From NCBI GenBank assembly GCA_963575745.1, contig CAUYUJ010015704.1, positions 891,840 through 939,020 of the forward strand: a stretch of DNA of 47,181 bases. The letters run 5' to 3'. This stretch comes from Prorocentrum cordatum (taxonomy: Eukaryota > Sar > Dinophyceae > Prorocentrales > Prorocentraceae). Positions 19,176 through 27,115 of the stretch are shown here, one piece after another (the first letter of the stretch is position 1; the number at the start of each line of letters is the position of its first letter). Below the pieces are notes generated by a model, which was not told the origin of the DNA, ran no database searches, and saw only the letters and a program-made list of their open reading frames with translations. Position numbers and translations under genes: made by a program.

Positions 19176-22100
19176 ATGCATGGGCCTCCCTCTGGTGATG
19201 CGGCGCCTCGCGGCCCGAGAGGCACGCCGCAGAGGATCCAGGGGGCTTTCTCGGGCTCGCAGCTTGGGCGCCGCCAGCACGGTGACCCGCTGCCAGTTTT
19301 GGTACCTCCTCAAGGGCGACTTGACGCCCTACGTGACCACCGGCGTTACCTACAGCAGCGGCTTCGGCGTCGGTGGTATCGCGAGCGGCGGGTGAACTCC
19401 GTTCTCGGCGCTCTCAACGCGCTGCAGGAGGGCCCGTCGTGTCCCTTTCGACGTGCTGATGAGGGACCACACTCAGCCTTTCGGCCGCCTCTCACTGGAA
19501 CGCAGGACTCCGTGCGCCAGCGAGTTGGGCGGCTTGTTTCAAGTGCTGGAGACGCTCCAGCCGACCTCAAGCCGCACGAAGCCCTCCAGGAGCTTCTGCG
19601 CGTGAAAGACTTGTACACTGTGGAGCCGAGCCACCTCGGGAGCTTCGACTTCGACCGTGTGAAGGTGCTCTCGGCTGGCGTGTCTGTCAAGGACATGGAA
19701 GACCTGCTGCCCTCCGAGCAGCGGGCTATGTTGGCAGACCCAGAGGGCAAGATTTTGAGGGACTCGTCCGAGCTCGAGTACGACTCTGGAGCCTTCGCGC
19801 CGTACTGGGACCCGAAGCTGCGCTTCGACACCTCGGAGCGGCGGCGTCTCATCCTTCGGCTCGCGGAGTTGGGGCTCGTCGGGTTCCGCACCTCAATTCG
19901 GGCACGCATCGGTATCTTCGTGGTCAAGAAAAAAGATGGTCTCCAGCGGCTGATCGTGGACGCACGGGAGCCTAACAGGTTGTGTCGACGCCCTCCCCAC
20001 TCTTGGCTTGGCACAGTGACCGCGCTGACGGGGGTTGACCTCTCGGACTCAGCGATCAGGGCCGCAAGTCAGGATGATGGCGACCTCAGTTGGGTGCAGC
20101 CGTCCGCGGGCAGCGTCGACCTGTACAACGGGTTCTACCAGTTTCGGAACCGTCGCATGGGCTCGCTGTTCGGGATCGACTTCGCGGCCAGGGCCGACTA
20201 CTGGGGGATCTCTGAGGTCTACTGTGAGGCGACGGGCTCATACCTGGGCGTCTCCGCGGACACCCCCGTCTTCCCTGTCTTCGAGGGGATGGCCATGGGC
20301 TGGAGCTGGGCCCTGTACTTCTGCCACGCCACCACCTCCGCCGCTGGCGGTGACAGCAGCGTGGTCGTCGAGGACAGGCACGCGGCACCGACGCCGACAC
20401 CCAGCCTGGCCGTCCGGCTCCCCTACGTCGACAACGCCAACGTCATCGGGATCACCGCCGAGTCGACGCAGCGGGCCCTAGAGCACGTGAAGCGGGACTT
20501 CGACGCGAAGGCCCTCGACTTCCATGAGGAAAACGTAGCCTCGCCAGAGCTCCAACTACTGGGGGTCGTGTTCGATGGCGTCCGACGACAGATCCGGCCT
20601 CTACCGCGACGCACCTGGCGGCTCCACCTAGCCTTGCAGGAGGTGACCAGGAGGGGCTTCGCCAGCGGCCGGGTGGTCCAGATCCTCGTAGGTCACCTCG
20701 TTCACCATTTCCAGCTGGTCAGGGCCGCCCTCGCGAGTCTCGACAAGGTCTGGGCCTTCATCGGGGAGCACTACGACGACGAGGCGGAGCTCTGGGACTC
20801 GGTTCGCTGGGAGCTCGAGGTCGCGGGCTGGCTGGTCTTCATGGCCGGCGTCGACCTGGGCTCGGAGCCAGCGCCCGTGGCCTTCTGCGGGGATGCCTCC
20901 TCCAAGGGCTACGCGCTGCACGTCGCAGAGATCTCCGACGCCGAGTACCGCGAGGTGGCCGCCTACCGTGAGCGCTGGCGTTTCGACCTTGTCGAGCGGG
21001 AGTCCGCGGGCTGGGGGCCTGCGTTGCCCTGGGCCGCCGCCTGGCGTGCTCAACACGGGACTGGCGCATGCCCGCAGCTGGGGCACCTGGAGTCAGGAGA
21101 CGGCGCCTCCCAGGGATGGCGCCGACCCTGGCGTCAGCTTGACGAGATCGAGCGCCCCGCTTCGGTGGTCGGCATCCCGCCGCTGCCTGACGCGCTGGTG
21201 GACCCGGCGCGGTGGCGACGTGTGGTGCGTGGAGGCTGGAGGTACGACACCGCGATCCACGAGAAGGAGGGCCGCGTGATGCTGATGGGCCTTGTCCGAG
21301 CCAGTCGTGAGGTTCGATTCCACGGATGTCGGCTGCTCAGCATTGGCGACAACCTGGCCTGCATCTGCAGCTTCGAGAAGGGCAGGGCGAAGTCGCACTG
21401 CCTCCATCGTCTCTGTCAGAGGGCCGGGGCTTTGACAATTGCGTGTGGCCTGATTTGGACCCAACGCTACCTGGAGACCAAGAGGAACCCCACTGACGAG
21501 GATTCGCGTGCTGCCGACCGCGGAGAGGTCGGCGCTGGTGAGGCTCAGCTCGGACGAGCTGGGCGAGCTCTTTTGCGCAGTGGCCGCGGCTCCGCGGTGG
21601 CGCCAGCTCGGGCAGCGCCGAGCCGCCGAGTGCGCGCCGTGGCCGCCCCGCCCATCACCAGCCGCCGGCTGGGGCGGTGTGGGCCCCGCCTGTCGCCCGC
21701 CAGTGGAGAGCGTGCCAGTTCCAGTCCCGAAAAGGAAGCCAGCCATGTTGCATCTGCTCGTCGTCGATCTCAGCCCGTCTTCCTCGAAGTGTTTGCTGGG
21801 CATGCTACACTTTCGGCTGCTGTGAGCGACGAGGGTCTGGGAATCGGGATGCCCATCGAGATCCGTCGAGGCCCTCATCATGATCTGGGAGATCGACGGC
21901 TTCAGCGTCTCTTGAAAAACCAGATCCGTCGTGGAAGAGTCTGGGCCCTCCATCTTGCTACCCCTTGCACCGTCTGGAGTGTGGCTCGTCGTACTGGGAC
22001 TTCGTCGACCAACTGGGGTACGTCGTTCGCCACCTTTACTAGAGCCCTTCTCAGGCTGTGTCGTCAACACGGGGTGCTGTTCACACTCGAAAATCCGAGA

Positions 22101-22673
22101 TCGTCGGGATTGTTTCGTTGGGAGCCTATTCGTCGTGAGCTCGATCGTGCTGGAGCCCACTTCGTTCGATATGATAACTGCGCCTATGGAGCTAACTACA
22201 TGAAGCCGACCTGTATCGCTACCAACATCCCCGAAATGAAACAGTTAAGTCGGTTGTGTCCTGGAAATCATTATCATGAACACTTGTCTGGGAAAGTAAA
22301 GATCGCCGTCAATGGGAAGTCGACTTGGGCCTGGAAGACCACGTTGGCTGGGCTGTACCCTCCCCGTCTATGCAGGGCCTATGCTCAAATTTTGAGGAGG
22401 ATCGCGCCAGCCAGTGCCCTACATGCCTCTGATCTGGAGTGGTGGGAGTCTCTCATGGCAGGAGCCACCAAGAAGCCGCTCCCCGCCGAGCCGTGGATCC
22501 CACGCTGCCCGCGCGCCTTCCAGTCGCCGTGGGGCCGTGCCGCCAGCACCTGGGGCGGCGAGCGCCGCTGGATCGGGCCGCGACGAGGTCGAGACCGCCC
22601 TCGAAGCGTCTCGTGTGGGTGTGGAGCGGCGGCGTGCACTGCGCAGGGCTGCCAGGCGTCGAGTCGCGGGTGA
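19176..22673 (+). CDS. Element ORF3: reverse transcriptase, RNase H and methyltransferase-like domain
   Basis: 1,165 residues from the ATG one base after the ORF2 stop; the earlier in-frame start is a GTG inside ORF2. RT (about 230-500): GIFVVKKKDGLQRLIVDA fingers, SVDLYNGFYQF (motif A, Asp315), MGWSWALYF (motif B) and PYVDNANVIG (motif C, Asp419-Asn420 in place of Asp-Asp). RNase H (about 570-790): CGDASS (Asp573), IGDNLA (Asp725), NPTDEDSR (Asp774). Low-complexity linker, then a Rossmann methyltransferase-like domain (about 865-1075): LEVFAGHATLS (motif I), ATPCTVWS (Cys931), TLENP (Glu972), then DNCAYGANYMKPT. The Pro-Cys and Glu-Asn-Pro motifs suggest a C5-cytosine type rather than the Dam-like enzyme of classical DIRS elements. 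The last 251 nt overlap ORF4. Confidence 0.9.
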   Translation: MHGPPSGDAAPRGPRGTPQRIQGAFSGSQLGRRQHGDPLPVLVPPQGRLDALRDHRRYLQQRLRRRWYRERRVNSVLGALNALQEGPSCPFRRADEGPHSAFRPPLTGTQDSVRQRVGRLVSSAGDAPADLKPHEALQELLRVKDLYTVEPSHLGSFDFDRVKVLSAGVSVKDMEDLLPSEQRAMLADPEGKILRDSSELEYDSGAFAPYWDPKLRFDTSERRRLILRLAELGLVGFRTSIRARIGIFVVKKKDGLQRLIVDAREPNRLCRRPPHSWLGTVTALTGVDLSDSAIRAASQDDGDLSWVQPSAGSVDLYNGFYQFRNRRMGSLFGIDFAARADYWGISEVYCEATGSYLGVSADTPVFPVFEGMAMGWSWALYFCHATTSAAGGDSSVVVEDRHAAPTPTPSLAVRLPYVDNANVIGITAESTQRALEHVKRDFDAKALDFHEENVASPELQLLGVVFDGVRRQIRPLPRRTWRLHLALQEVTRRGFASGRVVQILVGHLVHHFQLVRAALASLDKVWAFIGEHYDDEAELWDSVRWELEVAGWLVFMAGVDLGSEPAPVAFCGDASSKGYALHVAEISDAEYREVAAYRERWRFDLVERESAGWGPALPWAAAWRAQHGTGACPQLGHLESGDGASQGWRRPWRQLDEIERPASVVGIPPLPDALVDPARWRRVVRGGWRYDTAIHEKEGRVMLMGLVRASREVRFHGCRLLSIGDNLACICSFEKGRAKSHCLHRLCQRAGALTIACGLIWTQRYLETKRNPTDEDSRAADRGEVGAGEAQLGRAGRALLRSGRGSAVAPARAAPSRRVRAVAAPPITSRRLGRCGPRLSPASGERASSSPEKEASHVASARRRSQPVFLEVFAGHATLSAAVSDEGLGIGMPIEIRRGPHHDLGDRRLQRLLKNQIRRGRVWALHLATPCTVWSVARRTGTSSTNWGTSFATFTRALLRLCRQHGVLFTLENPRSSGLFRWEPIRRELDRAGAHFVRYDNCAYGANYMKPTCIATNIPEMKQLSRLCPGNHYHEHLSGKVKIAVNGKSTWAWKTTLAGLYPPRLCRAYAQILRRIAPASALHASDLEWWESLMAGATKKPLPAEPWIPRCPRAFQSPWGRAASTWGGERRWIGPRRGRDRPRSVSCGCGAAACTAQGCQASSRG

Positions 22674-23685
22674 AACCCCAGGCGACGGCTACCTGGAGCG
22701 GTCCACCGTGTCAGCGGCAGTGGCAAGGCAGTATCGTCTCTCGGAGGCCTCTTTCGTGGAGTGGGCCTCCGAGGCCAATCGCTGCGCCGACCCAGCCTCC
22801 CCAGCCGCTGTCGACCTCTCGCTTTCGGCGTACTTCGATTACCTTTACCTGGATGGATGCGAGCCGTGGGAGGGGCGGCAGGCCCTGTACGGGTTTGCAC
22901 ACGTCCACCGGTTCCCGCGGCCCAAGGACACCTTCCCGCACGCCGTGAAGGCGCTCGCTGGCTGGCTTAAGCGTGCACCCGAGTCCAGTCGCGATCCCTG
23001 CCCGTGGGAGGCGCTCGCGCTGCTGGCCACCTGGTTCATCGGGCTCGGGGACCTCGCTGGCGTCCTGGCCGCTGCGTGCGCCGTGGTGCAGTTCGACGTC
23101 TACGGGCGGCCCTCCGCTACGCTGTCCCTGACGCTGGACCACATCGTCTCGGGCTCCAGTGCCGCCAACCGCCGCTACAACCAGCTCGCCGTCATCATGG
23201 CGCCTAGCGGTTTAGGGCGCAAACCAGCCAAAAACCAGCAGTACGATGACACAGTGATCGTGGGTGGGATGAGCCCGGAGCGTGCCTGGATCAGGACCGT
23301 GCTAGAACGTCTCATCGCCCGAGCTAAGCGGCTGAAGCTAAGCTCGCTTTTTGCAGGTCTGGATTTGCCGACGTACGAGGCTCTTTTTCGTCGTGGTTCT
23401 CAGGCGCTGTCGTTACAGTCTCTCCGCCTGTGTCCACACACCGTTCGCCATGGCGGCCCGTCGGTAGATTTTTTGGAGAAGCGAGGCAGTCTTGAGCTCA
23501 TAAAGCGGCGAGGGCACTGGCTCTCGGATCGGTCTGTCGCCCGCTACGGAAAAGAAGGCAAGCTACTTCGCCAGGTGAATAGGATGTCAGCGCAGCAGCA
23601 GCGCAATGGCAACCGCGCGGCTGCTGCTCTCCCATCCCTGCTCGACCTTTCGCTTGCTCGCATCCTGAATACCCGCCCTCCCTGA
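22423..23685 (+). CDS. Element ORF4: tyrosine recombinase
   Basis: 420 residues from the only early ATG, inside the end of ORF3 in another frame. After an Arg/Ser/Pro-rich region of about 80 residues come an N-terminal helical domain (YLERSTVSAAVARQYRLSEA) and a catalytic domain. Its residues are YGRPSA (Arg229), CPHTVRHGGPS (His339, Arg342), KRRGHWLSD (His365) and VARYGKEG (Tyr375). The order and spacing fit the Arg-His-Arg-His-Tyr set of tyrosine recombinases, which in DIRS-order elements join circular cDNA to the genome. The C-terminal tail is Ala/Leu-rich and the stop is 23 bp before repeat B1. All catalytic residues are present, so the enzyme could be active. Confidence 0.88.
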   Translation: MPLIWSGGSLSWQEPPRSRSPPSRGSHAARAPSSRRGAVPPAPGAASAAGSGRDEVETALEASRVGVERRRALRRAARRRVAGETPGDGYLERSTVSAAVARQYRLSEASFVEWASEANRCADPASPAAVDLSLSAYFDYLYLDGCEPWEGRQALYGFAHVHRFPRPKDTFPHAVKALAGWLKRAPESSRDPCPWEALALLATWFIGLGDLAGVLAAACAVVQFDVYGRPSATLSLTLDHIVSGSSAANRRYNQLAVIMAPSGLGRKPAKNQQYDDTVIVGGMSPERAWIRTVLERLIARAKRLKLSSLFAGLDLPTYEALFRRGSQALSLQSLRLCPHTVRHGGPSVDFLEKRGSLELIKRRGHWLSDRSVARYGKEGKLLRQVNRMSAQQQRNGNRAAAALPSLLDLSLARILNTRPP

Positions 23686-23708
23686 CCCTAGAACCACATA
23701 TGGGATAT

Positions 23709-23955
23709 GGGGCTTTGTGCACGATCCAGCCGGCTGGACTTTTTTTCTGCCTCTCTGCTCAGAATGATCTGCCGGTTCAGTCATCTTGTTTCAGTGTGTG
23801 CAGCAACGGTTCCAGCTCGCTCGTGCTTTGTCCTGTTGTGAAGTTTGTTGTGTGGCAACAATCGGCTGGAAAATAGTGATATCGCTGGGCTTCGCCTTTA
23901 ATCTCACGTCTGGCCTCGAGTCGCCGACTCGAGTCATCTGGGAGGCCACCTTGTA
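23709..23955 (+). repeat. Split direct repeat B1
   Basis: 247 bp from GGGGCTTTGTGCACGATCC to GGGAGGCCACCTTGTA. It matches B2 with one T/G difference. Near its right end, 23,915-23,933 is an inverted repeat CTCGAGTCG-C-CGACTCGAG, a possible recombinase or 3'-end signal. The 16 bp 23,956-23,971 separate B1 from A2. Confidence 0.95.
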
Positions 23956-23971
23956 CAACGCAGTGCTATTA

Positions 23972-24074
23972 CACTGTTCTCAACGTCTGTAGTGCTGTCG
24001 CTCATCGGCCTCCCGTGAGTTTTGAATGTTTGCCTAGCGCCCTTCACCGTCGTGGGCGCTTTGGCTCAAGTCTT
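23972..24074 (+). repeat. Split direct repeat A2
   Basis: Second copy of the 103-bp A repeat, including the TTTGGCTCAAG motif. In the split-repeat model, the B1-A2 junction is the template that bridges the element's two ends (B2 to A1) when the cDNA is circularised. 21 bp (24,075-24,095) separate it from B2. Confidence 0.95.
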
Positions 24075-24095
24075 CCCAATCCCTCCCACCCTTGG

Positions 24096-24342
24096 GGGGC
24101 TTTGTGCACGATCCAGCCGGCTGGACTTTTTTGCTGCCTCTCTGCTCAGAATGATCTGCCGGTTCAGTCATCTTGTTTCAGTGTGTGCAGCAACGGTTCC
24201 AGCTCGCTCGTGCTTTGTCCTGTTGTGAAGTTTGTTGTGTGGCAACAATCGGCTGGAAAATAGTGATATCGCTGGGCTTCGCCTTTAATCTCACGTCTGG
24301 CCTCGAGTCGCCGACTCGAGTCATCTGGGAGGCCACCTTGTA
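24096..24342 (+). repeat. Split direct repeat B2, element 3' end
   Basis: Second copy of B. The match to B1 ends at CCACCTTGTA, after which B2 is followed by (TA)n and (TC)n. The inverted repeat CTCGAGTCG-C-CGACTCGAG recurs at 24,302-24,320, 22 bp from the element end. Confidence 0.95.
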
Positions 24343-24360
24343 TATATATATATATATATG

Positions 24361-24395
<35 letters not shown>

Positions 24396-24600
24396 ATGCA
24401 TATCCCTCTTTCTCTCTGTTGTTCTTTCTCTCTCCCTCTCTCTCTCTCTCTCCCTCCATGTTTCCCTCACTGTATTTCTCTTTCTTTCCTTCGTTCCTCT
24501 CTCTCTGTCTGTCTCTCTCTCTTTTGTTATACATATAAGTATAGTGATCAATCCGTTTCTCTGTGTACATATATATATGTATCCCTCTCTCTCTCGTCAT
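24343..24600 (+). repeat. (TA)n and (TC)n microsatellites
   Basis: TA run to about 24,358, then long TC runs with TTTC and TCCC interruptions and a second TA run near 24,570. A pyrimidine-rich, lower-complexity stretch continues to about 24,705. Confidence 0.9.
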
Positions 24601-24705
24601 GTACCCCTCTTGTCCATCATTTGTTTTTCTATCTCCTCATCTTCACCCCCCCCCGTTTTCGTCGCCCTGTACCCTTTTCTCCCTTGTTTTCGCCATCATG
24701 CCCCC

Positions 24706-24905
24706 CCATTTCCTTGGAGGAATTTGATTACTTCCACGAGCTGGTGGTCCAGGAGGAACGCGTCCGCCTGATGTGCCCAGGCCACGACCCCCTTGTAGCG
24801 CCCATCGGCGGGCCGTCGTTGTCTTCAGCGTCGGCGTCTTCGGCGTGGTCGTAGTCGTCGGCGTCGACGCTGGCGAATTCGTAAACGTAGTATTCGTTGT
24901 CGTCG
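24706..24905. other. Exon-like island, strand uncertain
   Basis: On the plus strand it reads ISLEEFDYFHELVVQEERV and CPGHDPLVAPIGG after a long polypyrimidine stretch. On the minus strand it reads DDNEYYVYEFASVDADDYD and, in another frame, YKGVVAWAHQADAFLLDHQ. Both have mixed, protein-like composition with G/C in third positions. I cannot tell which is real. No family recognised. Confidence 0.3.
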
Positions 24906-24909
24906 AGGA

Positions 24910-25020
24910 AGGAAGGTGTGGGAGGAGGAGGAGGGGGAGGAGGAGGAGGAGGAGGAGGAGGAAAAGGAAAAGGAGGAAGAGGAGGAGGAGGAGGAGGAAG
25001 AGAAGGAAGAGGAGGAAGAG
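24910..25020 (+). repeat. GGA-rich tract
   Basis: Purine trinucleotides with GAAGA interruptions. Confidence 0.9.
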
Positions 25021-25029
25021 GAGTGTGTG

Positions 25030-25150
25030 TGGCAAGGCTTCAGTTTGTGCCCAGTCATGTTTCCCCAGGTACTCCAGCCTCCTTAACAGGCGCCGGGCGC
25101 AGCGCGAGGTGGTCTCAAAGCCCTCGCGCAGCTTACGGCGGCACCGCTGG
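25030..25150 (-). other. Exon-like island on the minus strand
   Basis: The minus strand reads KLREGFETTSRCARRLLRRL then EYLGKHDWAQTEALPHT, amphipathic and basic, ending where the CCT tract (minus strand) begins. It may be an exon followed by a pyrimidine-rich intron. No homologue recognised, and upstream frames are ambiguous. Confidence 0.3.
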
Positions 25151-25452
25151 GGCACAGGGCGCCCTGGCATTTGTGTGTTGGGACGGCTATAGCGTGTCCA
25201 GGAGGACAGCTTTGGCGGCCTCTGGGGGTTGCCCGTGCGCAGGCCGAAGAAGCCCTGCCACGGATGTCTTCCTCATCCTATTCCTCGCCTGGGTCTTCGG
25301 GGGACCTTGTTTCGTGGCCACGGCTGGATCCGCTCCAGAATCTTAAGGCGGAGGATAAGTCTCCCCTCCATCCGTGGCATCCTTCCCCTTTACCCCGCCT
25401 CGCCCCCTTAGTCGGGTGTACTGCTCATCCTCCCTCCTGCTCCCTCGTCGTC

Positions 25453-26075
25453 TCCCACATCGACCAGCCTGGGTGCTCCAGCACCGACAAGCTCACCGAC
25501 TCCCGCGCCAGCCAGCTCGCCGACTCCCGCGCCGGCCACCACACCATCACAGCAGCGAAATTCGTGACATGCTCGTTGCGTCTTGCATTGTGGTGCGATT
25601 TATTTTCTCCAGGCTTTGTGTCGAGGGCTCCCGCACCGACCAGCTCGCCGACTCCCGCGCCAGCCAGCTCGCCGACTCCCGCGCCAGCCACTACACCAGC
25701 ACAGCAACGAAATGCGTGACATGCTCGTTACGTCTTGCATGGCGGTGCGATTTTTTTATCCGAGGCAGTGTCGAGGATTCCCGCACCGACCAGCTCGCCG
25801 ACTCCCTCACCGGCCAGCTTGGCGGCTCCCGCACCGACCATCTTGCCGACTCCCGCGCCGGCCAGCTCGCCGACTCGCGCCAGCCACGACACCAGCACAG
25901 CAACGAAATTCGTGACATGTTCTTTGCGTCTTGCATTGTGGTGCGATTTATTTTCTCCAGGCTTTGTGTCGAGGACTCCCGCGACGACCAGCTCACCGAC
26001 TCCCGCGCTGGCCAGCTCGCCGACAACAAAATTCGTGACATGTTTGTTGCGTCTTGCATTGTGGTGCGATTTTTT
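25453..26075 (+). repeat. Higher-order repeat: 24-bp array plus ~88-bp spacer, four rounds
   Basis: Runs of the 24-bp unit CAGCTCGCCGACTCCCGCGC alternate with a spacer that includes AATTCGTGACATGCTCGTTG, GTCTTGCATTGTGGTGCG and TTTGTGTCGAGG. Spacers fall at about 25,548, 25,700, 25,900 and 26,030. The 24-bp unit returns as a long array at 31,140-31,670. The ORFs (Ser-Pro-Thr-Pro-Ala or Leu-Ala-Asp-Ser-Arg repeats) follow from the 24-nt period. Confidence 0.85.
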
Positions 26076-26479
26076 CCCCGGAAGGGCGGGGGCCCAGGGT
26101 TCTCTTGGGGAGGTTTTACCCTTGGGGTTGACTTGAGACGGGCCGGCGGAATCATTTGCGATAGATGTCAAGGTCGAGACGGGCTGGCGGAATTATTTTT
26201 TATCGTTTTACCAGCGAAACACTGGTTTTCCCCGAAAGGGCTGAGGCCCAGGATTCTCTTTTAGTGGGTTTACCCCCGGGTTTGACTTGAGGTGGGCCAG
26301 CGAATTTCTCTTGCGATAAATATCGAGGTCGAGGCGGGCCGGCGAATTAAGATTTGAGGATGTCCCTAGCGAAACGCTTGTTTTTCCGAATTTGTTGAGG
26401 AAGTCTCGAGCGAATCGCGTGTTTTGTGTTAGAGATTGTCGTCTCCTGGGGGCCAGAATTCAAAGGATCTCTCAAGTGA

Positions 26480-27115
26480 AATGCTTGTTTTCACGTGCCC
26501 AGGTCTTGAGGATGTCACGAGCGAGACGCTTGGTTTCACGCCTCCAGGTTGCTCAGGCAGAGGTCTAGCGGCAGGATTTGTTGAGGATGTCTCGAGCGAG
26601 ACGCTTGGTTTCACGCGTCCTCGTTGCCCAGGCGGATGTCTAGCATGAGGATGCGTTGAGGAAGTCTCGATCGAGATGCTTGCTTGCACGTGTCCAGGTT
26701 GCCCAGGCGGATGCCCAGCATGAGGATGTGTTGAGAGTGTCTCGAGAGATACGCTTGTTTTCACGTGTCCAGGTCGCCCAGGCGGATGTCTAACATGAAG
26801 ATGTGTTGAGGATGTATCGAGCGAGACGTTTGCTTTCACGTGTACAGGTCGCCCAGGCGGATGTCTAGAATGAGGAGGTGTTGAAAACGTCTCGAGCGAA
26901 ACGCTTGTTTTCACGTGCCCAGCTCACCCAGGCGGACGTCTCACAGGCAGATGTATTGAGGATGTCTCGAGCGAGCCACTTGTTTTCACGTGTCCAGTTC
27001 GCCCAGGCGGATGCCTAGCATGAGAATGTGTTGAGGATGTGTTGAGCGAAACGCTTGTTTTCATGTCAGGCGGATGTCTAACATGAGGATTTTGGCGGGA
27101 TTTCTCGAGCGAAAC
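26480..27115 (+). repeat. 75-bp minisatellite
   Basis: GCCCAGGCGGATGTCTAGCAT and TCTCGAGCGAGACGCTTG recur; GGCGGA words stand at 26,631, 26,706, 26,781, 26,856, 26,931, 27,006 and 27,069. A diverged lead-in begins about 26,150, and scattered related copies lie at 28,030-28,245. On the minus strand the 75-nt period keeps a frame open as 25-residue repeats (GHVKTSVSLETSSTH). Confidence 0.9.

Larger units (their letters stand above)
17443..24342 (+). mobile_element. Tyrosine-recombinase retrotransposon (DIRS/PAT/Ngaro-like), near intact
   Basis: Four plus-strand ORFs lie between split direct repeats in the order A1 (17,443-17,545), ORFs, B1 (23,709-23,955), A2 (23,972-24,074), B2 (24,096-24,342). 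This is the arrangement known for PAT and Ngaro elements of the DIRS order. The ORFs include RT, RNase H, a methyltransferase-like domain and a tyrosine recombinase with its catalytic residues. There is one mismatch in each repeat pair (A: 103 bp, B: 247 bp), so the insertion is recent. It sits between a CT/TA-rich stretch upstream and a (TA)n(TC)n stretch downstream. No target-site duplication is visible, as expected for recombinase-mediated insertion. Confidence 0.9.

Noticed and set aside
18260-19225. Long minus-strand ORF opposite ORF2
   Set aside because: Shadow of a GC-third-position gene; composition is Arg/Leu/Pro-rich without motifs.
21300-21330. T-arm-like GGTTCGATTCC suggesting a tRNA
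   Set aside because: It lies inside the RNase H coding frame, and no D-arm, anticodon stem or acceptor stem can be drawn around it.
21093-22160. Long minus-strand ORF opposite ORF3
   Set aside because: Antisense shadow of the RNase H and methyltransferase region; no known domain.
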